From positions 1 through 24,384 of the forward strand of contig JAJZOA010000346.1 of the NCBI GenBank assembly GCA_021852225.1: DNA of 24,384 nt, given 5' to 3'. The notes under the pieces are model-generated. The model worked only from the letters and a program-made list of their open reading frames with translations, was not told the DNA's origin and did not search any database. A program made the translations under genes and the position numbers. Positions 15,150 to 21,789 of the stretch are shown one piece after another. Source of the DNA: Planctomycetota bacterium. GTDB taxonomy: Bacteria > Planctomycetota > Phycisphaerae > WQYP01. How positions within the stretch are numbered: the stretch's first letter is position 1; every line of letters begins with the position of its first letter.

Positions 15150-15175
15150 CCGCAATGCACCACAGCCGCAATGCA
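15150..15175. repeat. Two direct copies of a 10-bp motif upstream of rpoD
   Basis: CCGCAATGCA occurs at 15150-15159 and again at 15166-15175, spaced 16 bp start to start. On the minus strand the copies read TGCATTGCGG and overlap a possible TTGCGG/GATAAT promoter with a short 15-nt spacer. They could be tandem operator half-sites for rpoD control. Confidence 0.35.
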
Positions 15176-15517
15176 ACTGTAAACCAACGCTGCGCCCGGT
15201 AACACTATCCGGGATTCACCTTAAATCCGCCACCGCACCCCATGCCGCAAGGCCTGGCGCGCGCTGGCGAATGAGTCATTGTACCACCCAAAAGCCCCCG
15301 ATGCCAATCCTGGCCAGCCCCGGGCTTTCCATTTCCATTCCTTTTTCCACCTGAAGCGTTCCGCCATCCGTTTCCATTTTCCTAAACAGCACCATGGTCG
15401 TGGTACATTTAAGCAGCGAAATTGCGTATTAATGCAATTGGCGGCATCATGGTGGACTATGCTGACCAATTTTGCTACATTAACATCTGTGGGTTTTACA
15501 GTAACTGGGGCATTGCC
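15176..15517. other. Divergent rpoD/rmuC intergenic region
   Basis: About 340 nt without a supported gene. It holds the upstream part of the rpoD promoter region and the rmuC promoter region. A widely spaced inverted pair GTACCAC (15281-15287) and GTGGTAC (15400-15406) is present; its meaning is unclear. I cannot name a convincing promoter for rmuC. Confidence 0.4.
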
Positions 15518-16873
15518 ATGAATTTCACCAATTCCGCATTCGGTTATGTCATGCTGACCATTATTGTGTTGGCCATCTTCGCCGCACTGGCACTCCTTTG
15601 GAGCCTGCGGCAGAAAATCAGCGGCAGTCTGCCTGAATTAACCGACCATCTCAATTCCTCGGCGGATCAACTGCCTAAAGTGGTTGGTGAAATGGAAATG
15701 CGATTCGAACGCTTGGAACGGACCCTGCGCGACGAAACCGCTGGCACCCGACGCGAACAGGCCGACCAGCAGCAAAAAGCCCGCCAGGAACTGGCCACGG
15801 CTCTGAAACAGACCGCAGATTCACTTAATTCCCAGTTAAACCAGCTCACCCAATCCAACAGCCAGAAACTTGACCAGGTACGCGACACCGTTGAAACGCG
15901 TCTGGAAAAAGTTCGCGGGTCTGTGGAAGAACGGCTCTTGCTTATTCAGCAGGATAACAATAAGAAGCTTGGCCAGATGCGTCACACTGTGGACGAAAAG
16001 CTCCAAGGCACACTGGAAAAACGCCTGGGTGAATCGTTCAAACTTGTTACTGATCGCCTGGAACAGGTGCACAAGGGTCTCGGTGAAATGCAGGCTCTGG
16101 CCGTCGGCGTGGGAGACCTCAAGCGTGTGCTGGGCAATGTGAAATCCCGCGGCGTATTTGGCGAAGTGCAGCTTGCCGCCCTTCTTGAAGATGTTCTTAC
16201 TCCCGAACAATATGTACGCAACATTTCCGTCCGCAACAATGACCAGCGCGTTGAATTTGCCATTCGGCTGCCCGGAACCACCGGCGATGCGGACCAGCAC
16301 GTGCTGCTGCCAATCGATGCCAAATTCCCGCTGGAAAATTATCGGCGGCTGGTAGAGGCTCAGGAAAAGCTGGATACCGACGCGGTCCACGCCGCCGGCC
16401 GGGCCTTGGAAGTGGATGTGGAATATTGTGCCGCGGATATCAGCGGCAAATACATCAACCCACCGGTCACGACCGATTTTGCCATTCTCTTTCTACCATC
16501 TGAAGGCCTATTCGCGGAAGTCGCACGGCGCGAGGGACTCGTCGAAAAGCTGCAACGCAAACTCAAAATAACCATGGCCGGCCCCACGACGCTCTGGTCG
16601 ATCCTGACCAGCATTCAAATGGGATTCCGTACGCTGGCCATTCAAAAGCATTCCAGCGAAGTCTGGAATGTGCTTTCGGAGGTAAAAACAGAATTCCAGA
16701 AGTTTGGCGAATCGCTGGATCGGGTTCAGAAAAAACTGCAGGACGCACAGGGTTCCATTGAAGATGTCGCGACCCGCAAGCGAGCCATGGAACGCAAACT
16801 TAAGGGCGTTCAGACGCTGCCCGTCGGCAACAATCCACCCCCGCTGCTGGCATCGGCAAACGATGGCGATTAA
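15518..16873 (+). CDS. rmuC: DNA recombination protein RmuC homologue
   Basis: The 451-residue protein has an N-terminal TM helix (about 10-30), a long Gln/Glu/Lys/Arg-rich coiled coil (about 40-210) and a C-terminal RmuC domain (about 210-420). The domain holds the predicted PD-(D/E)XK nuclease elements: a GVFGEVQL block and LPIDAKFPLENY with the D-x-K pair. RmuC limits rearrangements at inverted repeats in E. coli; the predicted nuclease is membrane-tethered. I chose the ATG at 15518, with TGGGG 7 nt upstream, because it places the TM helix close to the N-terminus as in homologues. An upstream TTG (15422) or ATG (15449) in the same frame would add residues of no recognisable kind. It is convergent with amtB, and no partner gene is attached. 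C-terminal residues after about 430 are variable. Confidence 0.92.
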   Translation: MNFTNSAFGYVMLTIIVLAIFAALALLWSLRQKISGSLPELTDHLNSSADQLPKVVGEMEMRFERLERTLRDETAGTRREQADQQQKARQELATALKQTADSLNSQLNQLTQSNSQKLDQVRDTVETRLEKVRGSVEERLLLIQQDNNKKLGQMRHTVDEKLQGTLEKRLGESFKLVTDRLEQVHKGLGEMQALAVGVGDLKRVLGNVKSRGVFGEVQLAALLEDVLTPEQYVRNISVRNNDQRVEFAIRLPGTTGDADQHVLLPIDAKFPLENYRRLVEAQEKLDTDAVHAAGRALEVDVEYCAADISGKYINPPVTTDFAILFLPSEGLFAEVARREGLVEKLQRKLKITMAGPTTLWSILTSIQMGFRTLAIQKHSSEVWNVLSEVKTEFQKFGESLDRVQKKLQDAQGSIEDVATRKRAMERKLKGVQTLPVGNNPPPLLASANDGD

Positions 16874-16961
16874 CCGCCCCCCCGCCGCGCTTCGTAACCG
16901 TGTTTGATGAACATTCACAGTTCATTTTATCCTGCCGCTTTCCGCCGGTACCAATGGTTGT

Positions 16962-16980
16962 GCCACCGTGTCCTGGTGGC
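16962..16980. terminator. Possible bidirectional terminator hairpin between rmuC and amtB
   Basis: GCCACC (16962-16967) and GGTGGC (16975-16980) pair perfectly around a 7-nt loop in the 153-nt convergent gap. No clear T-run follows on either strand, so the call rests on position and the GC-rich stem. A weaker A/T-rich pair GTAAAAT/ATTTTAC (16990-16996 and 17014-17020) lies next to it. Confidence 0.3.
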
Positions 16981-17026
16981 GTAAATTCCGTAAAATCTGC
17001 GGACGGGGCCATTATTTTACAAGAAT

Positions 17027-18475
17027 CTACATTGGATCCGCCGGAAATGCCGCGGAGGGTTCCGGCATGGCACCATTATCCCATGCGCTTTCACCGTGCT
17101 GACCAATATCCAGTCCTTCTGTTTCCAGTTCCTCGGAAACGCGCAATCCGATGGTCCGATGAATCAACCATCCCACAAACGCGGTTCCGGTGGCGGCCCA
17201 GGCTATTGCGCTTAACGCCGCAATAAATTCCACATTTAACTGATGGATATTGCCTGCAATCAAACCGGAAATGCCATTCACGGCCATACCTGCGAACACA
17301 CCCGTCAGAATCATTCCCAGAAAACCACCCACACCGTGTACACCAAAGGCATCCAGCGAATCGTCATATCCAAAAAGCATTTTTATCTGCACTGCTAAAT
17401 AACAGAATAGACCCGCAAGCAGCCCGATTATTGGTGATGACCAGATTGCGACATAGCCGCAGGCGGGTGTAATGGCCACCAGACCGGCCACGGCTCCGGA
17501 CGCCAGGCCCAGCGTGCTGATGCGCCTATGATGCAGATACTCCGCCAGATTCCAGGATAGAGCGCCAGTTGCCGCCGCCAAGGTGGTATTCAGAAACGCC
17601 ACGCCGGCAACGGCATTGGCCCCACCGGCCGACCCGGCGTTAAAGCCATACCATCCAAACCACAAAATGCCCGCGCCGGTAAGTGTCAGCGCAAGCGAGC
17701 TTGGCTGCAATACCTGATTCGGATAGCCAGTTCTTCGTCCCAGCAGCATGGCCAATACCAGGCCGGACACGCCCGAAGCAATTTCCACGACGGTGCCGCC
17801 CGCAAAATCCACCGCGCCCATTTTATGCAGCCACCCGCCGCCCCAGATTAAATGTGCCATCGGATCATAAACAAGCGTGCTCCACAGGATAAGAAACACG
17901 ACAAATGCTCTAAATTTCATGCGCTCAGCTATCGCCCCGGCAATAACCGCCGGCGTAATCATTGCGAACATTGCCTGAAACATGCAGAAAACGGTCTCTG
18001 GAATTTTACCGCCCCCCGCGGAAACCAAGTGATGTGGCGGCACGCCCAGCAGCAGCATTTTCGCCGGCTCCCACCCAATAATGCCCCATTTATCCGTGCC
18101 GAAGGCCAACATATAACCGAACAGAAACCACTGCACCAGCACCACACAAAGCGCCGTATAGGAGTGCATCATTGTGCCCAGCATGTTTTTCTTGCGGACC
18201 ATGCCGCCATAAAATAGCGCCAAACCGGGAATCATGAACATAACCAGTGCGGTGCTCGTGAGCATCCAAGCCGTACTTCCGGTATCAATACCGGTCTGGG
18301 CGGCGGTGGCACCTGCGGAAGGTATTGCATCCGGTGTGGCGGCCATCGCGGTCGCGGGTCCAAACACCACTATTCCAATGGCAAAAAGTCCGATGAAGAT
18401 GCCGATTTTCAGAAATCTATTTTTTGACGCGTTGCAAGATTTCTGGCAGATACCGTCATTGCGAAATAAATACAC
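17027..18475 (-). CDS. amtB: Ammonium transporter (Amt/Mep/Rh family) with Glu at the first twin-His position
   Basis: The 482-residue trimeric inner-membrane channel carries ammonium into the cell. A signal peptide (hydrophobic 22-40, Ala-x-Ala site near 43-45) precedes eleven TM helices, as in E. coli AmtB. Family motifs are GLALFYGGMVR (85-95), MAHLIWGGG (206-214), DFAGGTVVEIASG (223-235), WFGWYGFNAGS (272-282) and DAFGVHGVGG (375-384). The twin-histidine pair is altered: the second His (H380) is kept, but the first (E. coli H168) is Glu (E231, GAA codon at 17785-17783), as in yeast Mep1/Mep3. The C-terminal tail EELETEGLDIGQHGE is the conserved PII-binding segment, though no glnB/glnK is adjacent. 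I chose GTG at 18475 because GGAG lies about 5 nt upstream; an ATG at 18529 lacks an SD. The gene is monocistronic and converges on rmuC. Confidence 0.95.
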   Translation of the reverse strand: MYLFRNDGICQKSCNASKNRFLKIGIFIGLFAIGIVVFGPATAMAATPDAIPSAGATAAQTGIDTGSTAWMLTSTALVMFMIPGLALFYGGMVRKKNMLGTMMHSYTALCVVLVQWFLFGYMLAFGTDKWGIIGWEPAKMLLLGVPPHHLVSAGGGKIPETVFCMFQAMFAMITPAVIAGAIAERMKFRAFVVFLILWSTLVYDPMAHLIWGGGWLHKMGAVDFAGGTVVEIASGVSGLVLAMLLGRRTGYPNQVLQPSSLALTLTGAGILWFGWYGFNAGSAGGANAVAGVAFLNTTLAAATGALSWNLAEYLHHRRISTLGLASGAVAGLVAITPACGYVAIWSSPIIGLLAGLFCYLAVQIKMLFGYDDSLDAFGVHGVGGFLGMILTGVFAGMAVNGISGLIAGNIHQLNVEFIAALSAIAWAATGTAFVGWLIHRTIGLRVSEELETEGLDIGQHGESAWDNGAMPEPSAAFPADPM

Positions 18476-18507
18476 AAACTCTCCAAAACAGGCATAATCA
18501 AATCGAC

Positions 18508-18524
18508 CGCCTTTATAACAGGCG
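18508..18524 (-). repeat. 5-bp hairpin in the amtB leader
   Basis: CGCCT (18508-18512) and AGGCG (18520-18524) flank a TTATAAC loop, about 35 nt upstream of the chosen amtB GTG. The ATG at 18529 lies immediately upstream of it, so the hairpin would fall inside the longer frame. The stem is short and the call tentative. Confidence 0.25.
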
Positions 18525-18534
18525 TACATTTAGC

Positions 18535-18638
18535 GTAAAAAATAGGCATTTTTAGCATCTTAAGTACGATATTGTGCACAAAAAGGTGATAAATGCAACT
18601 TTTACAATCACAATGAATGCCTTTTGCCTATTTTTTAC
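18535..18638. repeat. Perfect 14-bp inverted repeat, 76-nt spacer, upstream of amtB
   Basis: GTAAAAAATAGGCA (18535-18548) and TGCCTATTTTTTAC (18625-18638) are exact reverse complements. The enclosed 76 nt are AT-rich and include a 10-bp palindrome TTGTGCACAA (18572-18581). The whole unit lies 60-163 nt upstream of the amtB start, where a nitrogen regulator would bind. I see no NtrC, NtcA (GTA-N8-TAC) or GlnR (TGTNA-N7-TNACA) consensus and no sigma54 -24/-12 pair. Paired operator sites are the likeliest reading; a very small MITE-like element is an alternative, but no target-site duplication is visible. Confidence 0.7.
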
Positions 18639-18741
18639 ACATAAATTAATTTAGTCATCAATTAACTCGCAGCGTATACGTCGGCTTTTCTGCAGATTTG
18701 AGCCGCCATACATGTGCCAAAACGCCTTCGTGCTCCCCTTG

Positions 18742-18770
18742 GCGACACATTGCCGCACAAAAGCTACAAT
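18742..18770 (+). promoter_or_regulatory. Putative promoter producing a near-leaderless radical SAM mRNA
   Basis: GCGACA (18742-18747, four of six) and TACAAT (18765-18770, five of six) are separated by 17 nt. Transcription would start at about 18777, the A of the ATG. There is no SD between the -10 box and the ATG, which agrees with leaderless translation. Confidence 0.4.
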
Positions 18771-18776
18771 TAAACA

Positions 18777-19856
18777 ATGGCTCATTTTTCGCTGCCTCTT
18801 CACCACTCGCATCGACCACCGGTCAAGGGCCGGGGCATCACGGTCAATCCACCCAACCGGTTTGAACAGACCCATCAGGAACGGGATACAGATTCTGATG
18901 AGCCGCCGACACTGCATGCGCAAACTCGGCTGCTGCCCGACCATGCCAAAACGCTGATTCGCCGGAATGACAGTCCGGATATCGGCTTTGACTATTCCCT
19001 GAACGTCTATCGGGGGTGCGAGCATGGATGTGTGTACTGTTACGCGCGGCCCACGCACGAAACGCTTGGCTTTTCCGCTGGTTTGGATTTTGAAACCAAT
19101 ATTTTAGTGAAATATGATGCGCCGGAAATTCTTCGGCGTGAACTTCTGCACCCGAAATGGCACGGAGACGTTATAACCATGTCCAGCGTCACCGATTGCT
19201 ATCAGCCATTGGAACGCACGCTGGAACTGACCCGCCGATGCCTGAAAATTCTGGCGGAATTTCAAAATCCCATCACCATTATCACGAAAAACCATCTGGT
19301 CACGCGGGATGTGGATATACTTCAAACGCTGGCCAGGGCCAATGCGGTGCGGGTCTATATTTCCATTACCACGCTGCGCCACGACTTGGTGAGGGTTATG
19401 GAACCACGAACTTCTGTGCCAGCGCGCCGGCTGGACGCCATTAAGACCCTGACTGCGGCCGGAATTCCCACAGGCGTCCTCGTGGCACCGGTCATTCCCG
19501 GTCTGACGGATGAAGAAATAGCAAATATTGTGACGGCAGCGGCGCAAGCGGGCGCAGTTTTTGCCTATATGACGCCCATACGACTTCCCTACGCGGTCAA
19601 AGACCTGTTTGTCAGTTGGCTGAAAGTTCACTTTCCCGACCGCGCAGAGAAAGTTCTTTCACGAATTCGCGACATGCGCGGCGGAAAACTGAACGATCCG
19701 AGTTTTCACTCGCGAATGCAAGGCCGAGGCATTTTTGCCGATCAGTTGAATGGACTGTTCCGCATCGCGTGCATGAAGGCGGGAATTCTCAGCGGACCAC
19801 CATTGCTCAGCAGCAATTCATTTCGGCGGCCTTGCGGACAAGGATCGCTGTTTTAG
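18777..19856 (+). CDS. PA0069-family radical SAM protein (SplB-like)
   Basis: The 359-residue protein has the radical SAM cluster motif C81-x3-C85-x2-C88 in YRGCEHGCVYCYARPTH, which binds a [4Fe-4S] cluster and S-adenosylmethionine. The N-terminal GRGITVNPPNRFE (18-30) and RNDSPDIGFDYSLN (63-76) blocks are typical of the PA0069 subgroup of the spore-photoproduct-lyase-like COG1533 family. This subgroup's substrate is unknown and it occurs in non-sporulating bacteria, so DNA-photoproduct repair should not be assumed. The TIM-barrel region continues to about 280, with TIITKN (the SAM-barrel strand) near 163-168 and VLVAPVIPGLTDEEI near 239-253. A divergent AT-rich region separates it from amtB. 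The ATG at 18777 starts at a predicted transcription start and has no SD. It stands alone in its transcription unit. Confidence 0.93.
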   Translation: MAHFSLPLHHSHRPPVKGRGITVNPPNRFEQTHQERDTDSDEPPTLHAQTRLLPDHAKTLIRRNDSPDIGFDYSLNVYRGCEHGCVYCYARPTHETLGFSAGLDFETNILVKYDAPEILRRELLHPKWHGDVITMSSVTDCYQPLERTLELTRRCLKILAEFQNPITIITKNHLVTRDVDILQTLARANAVRVYISITTLRHDLVRVMEPRTSVPARRLDAIKTLTAAGIPTGVLVAPVIPGLTDEEIANIVTAAAQAGAVFAYMTPIRLPYAVKDLFVSWLKVHFPDRAEKVLSRIRDMRGGKLNDPSFHSRMQGRGIFADQLNGLFRIACMKAGILSGPPLLSSNSFRRPCGQGSLF

Positions 19857-19981
19857 CATCACACGATTGAATTTCCGCACATTTGATTGACAAAAACAGC
19901 GGTATTTATTGATGTGGAAACTATCGCGGATCAATAGCCGCCATTTTTCTCATCAGAGCAACATCCGCAACTGCAGCCTGA

Positions 19982-20008
19982 GGGCCGACCGTACGACAAT
20001 GTCGGCCC
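19982..20008. repeat. Perfect 8-bp hairpin in the radical SAM/gltD gap
   Basis: GGGCCGAC at 19982-19989 pairs fully with GTCGGCCC at 20001-20008 around 11 nt. It is the most stable-looking stem in this non-coding gap. It could belong to a small RNA or to termination of either convergent transcript. Confidence 0.4.
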
Positions 20009-20246
20009 GCACAATCGACCGCCAGACTCCACACATCCCGGTTTGCTCCGTCGGCCGTCCGGCAAAAGACCGGATAATGGCCGCCAGCGGTATATGCAGC
20101 ACCACCATCAATAGCACGTTTATCAGGGTACGAATCGCGGCGTTATGGTGCAAACATCGTGTTCCGCAGCCCCCACAACAGGTCCGGATGTCGACTTACA
20201 ATTTGTTTGCGGACAGGTTTTGTCGCGTCGGAATAGATCACACGTT

Positions 20247-20262
20247 CGCGTTTAGAAACGCG
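20247..20262 (-). terminator. Possible gltBD terminator stem lacking a T-run
   Basis: CGCGTT and AACGCG pair around a four-base loop about 52 nt downstream of the gltD stop. The expected U-tract is missing, so it could instead be an mRNA 3'-end protecting stem. Confidence 0.3.
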
Positions 20263-20313
20263 ATCCTCCGAATATCGTCCGGAGCATTATCCGTCAACGC
20301 GAGTTCTATTCCT

Positions 20314-21789
20314 TTATGGCAGCGTTGTTGCGCCCATAAGAAAACGGTCGCATTCGCGAGCCGCGCCACGGCCTTCATTAATAGCCCAGACCACCAAGGA
20401 CTGCCCGCGCCGGCAATCGCCAGCCGCAAAAACGCCTTCCACAGAAGTGGCAAATTTGCCGTAATCAGCCTTGAAATTCGAGCGATCATCGGTCTTAAGG
20501 CCAAATTGCCGTGCCAGTGTTTCTTCCGGCCCAACGAAACCCATGGCCAGCAGCACAAGGTCCGCAGGCCATTCGCGATCGGAACCAGGCACTTCGGTCA
20601 TGGCAACCTTGCCATTGGCTCCAGTCCATTGCACCGCCACGGTTTTGACCGCCCGGACATGGCCTTTATCATCGCCTAGAAATTCTTTGGTCAATATGCT
20701 GTACTGTCGCGGGTCTTGACCAAAAACGGCGCGAACTTCATCGTGGCCATAATCCACGCGGTAAATCCGCGGCCACTGCGGCCATGGATTTTCTGGAGCG
20801 CGCGTCGCCGGAGGCTGGGCGAGCAGCTCAAAATTCACCAGCCCGCGGCAGCCATGCCGCATGGAAGTGCCGATGCAGTCCGTGCCGGTGTCGCCACCAC
20901 CAATGACAACCACATTTTTATCCTTGGCGGAAATAAATTTTCCATCGGCGTGTTCAGAATCCAGCAGGCTTTTGGTATTGGCATGAAGGAAATCCATGGC
21001 AAAATGAATGCCCGCCAGATTGCGGCCGGGAATTGGTTTCCGGTCGTGGCCGAGCATATCGCGAGCCTTGGTCGCCCCGCAACAGAGAATCATGGCGTCA
21101 AATTGCCGCAGCAGATCATGAACATTGACATCCTGCCCCACATGCACACCAGTAATGAATGTCACGCCTTCCTGTTCCATCAGTTTTACGCGGCGGTCTA
21201 CCACCTGGCGCTTATCCAGCTTCATATTCGGGATACCGTACATCAGCAGGCCACCAATCCGATCGGACCGCTCATACACCGTGACCAGATGTCCCGCTTT
21301 GTTTAGCTGATCGGCGGCGGCCAAGCCCGCCGGCCCCGAACCAATCACAGCCACCTTTTTACCAGTGCGGGATAAAGGTGGACGGGGCACGACCCATCCG
21401 CTGGCCCAGGCATGGTCGATAATGGACTGTTCGATATTTTTAATGGTTACCGGCGGCTCATTGATTCCAAGCACGCAAGAACCTTCACATGGTGCCGGGC
21501 AGACGCGACCGGTGAATTCAGGAAAATTATTGGTTTTCCACAGGCGTTCAATCGCGGTTTTCCACTGGTCTTTGTAAACAAGATCGTTCCACTCGGGAAT
21601 AATGTTATTGACCGGACAGCCATTCTGACAAAAAGGCACACCGCAATCCATGCAGCGGGCGCCCTGCTGACGCAGCTTGGGGTCAGGCATATGGTCGTGA
21701 AATTCATTCCAGTCCAGAATGCGCAGCTTGGCGGAACGATCCTGCGGCAATTCTCGGGAGAATTCCATAAAACCGGTGGGCTTACCCAT
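20314..21789 (-). CDS. gltD: Glutamate synthase small (beta) subunit
   Basis: The 491-residue subunit passes electrons from NADPH through FAD and iron-sulfur clusters to GltB, which makes two glutamates from glutamine and 2-oxoglutarate. The N-terminal domain holds the cysteine motifs [14 protein letters not shown] (about 46-59) and CPAPCEGSC (about 96-104) for two [4Fe-4S] clusters. The FAD-binding [15 protein letters not shown] (about 147-161), [10 protein letters not shown] (about 177-186) and the NADPH-binding [13 protein letters not shown] (about 293-305) follow, and a final [16 protein letters not shown] block closes the FAD site. I chose the ATG at 21789 because AGGGGG lies about 6-7 nt upstream; it overlaps the gltB stop by 8 nt, so the subunits are translationally coupled. 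A longer frame from 21951 lies inside gltB and does not match the family. Confidence 0.96.
   Translation of the reverse strand: MGKPTGFMEFSRELPQDRSAKLRILDWNEFHDHMPDPKLRQQGARCMDCGVPFCQNGCPVNNIIPEWNDLVYKDQWKTAIERLWKTNNFPEFTGRVCPAPCEGSCVLGINEPPVTIKNIEQSIIDHAWASGWVVPRPPLSRTGKKVAVIGSGPAGLAAADQLNKAGHLVTVYERSDRIGGLLMYGIPNMKLDKRQVVDRRVKLMEQEGVTFITGVHVGQDVNVHDLLRQFDAMILCCGATKARDMLGHDRKPIPGRNLAGIHFAMDFLHANTKSLLDSEHADGKFISAKDKNVVVIGGGDTGTDCIGTSMRHGCRGLVNFELLAQPPATRAPENPWPQWPRIYRVDYGHDEVRAVFGQDPRQYSILTKEFLGDDKGHVRAVKTVAVQWTGANGKVAMTEVPGSDREWPADLVLLAMGFVGPEETLARQFGLKTDDRSNFKADYGKFATSVEGVFAAGDCRRGQSLVVWAINEGRGAARECDRFLMGATTLP

Larger units (their letters stand above)
19857..20313. other. Gap between radical SAM gene and gltD with two hairpins
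   Basis: About 457 nt with no supported gene. It has a perfect -35-like TTGACA at 19887-19892 without a matching -10. An 8-bp stem GGGCCGAC/GTCGGCCC (19982-19989 and 20001-20008) has an 11-nt loop. A compact hairpin CGCGTT/AACGCG (20247-20262) lies 52 nt past the gltD stop. Neither stem is followed by a T-run. A minus-strand frame at 19953-20153 (66 residues, TTG start) has one hydrophobic stretch but no SD or family match. Confidence 0.45.

Noticed and set aside
18535..18638. sigma54, NtrC, NtcA or GlnR sites upstream of amtB
   Set aside because: None of the consensus patterns could be matched on either strand; only the inverted repeat and palindrome are supported.
19909..20679. 256-residue plus-strand frame spanning the gap and gltD
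   Set aside because: Overlaps conserved gltD coding sequence antisense and has no recognisable fold.
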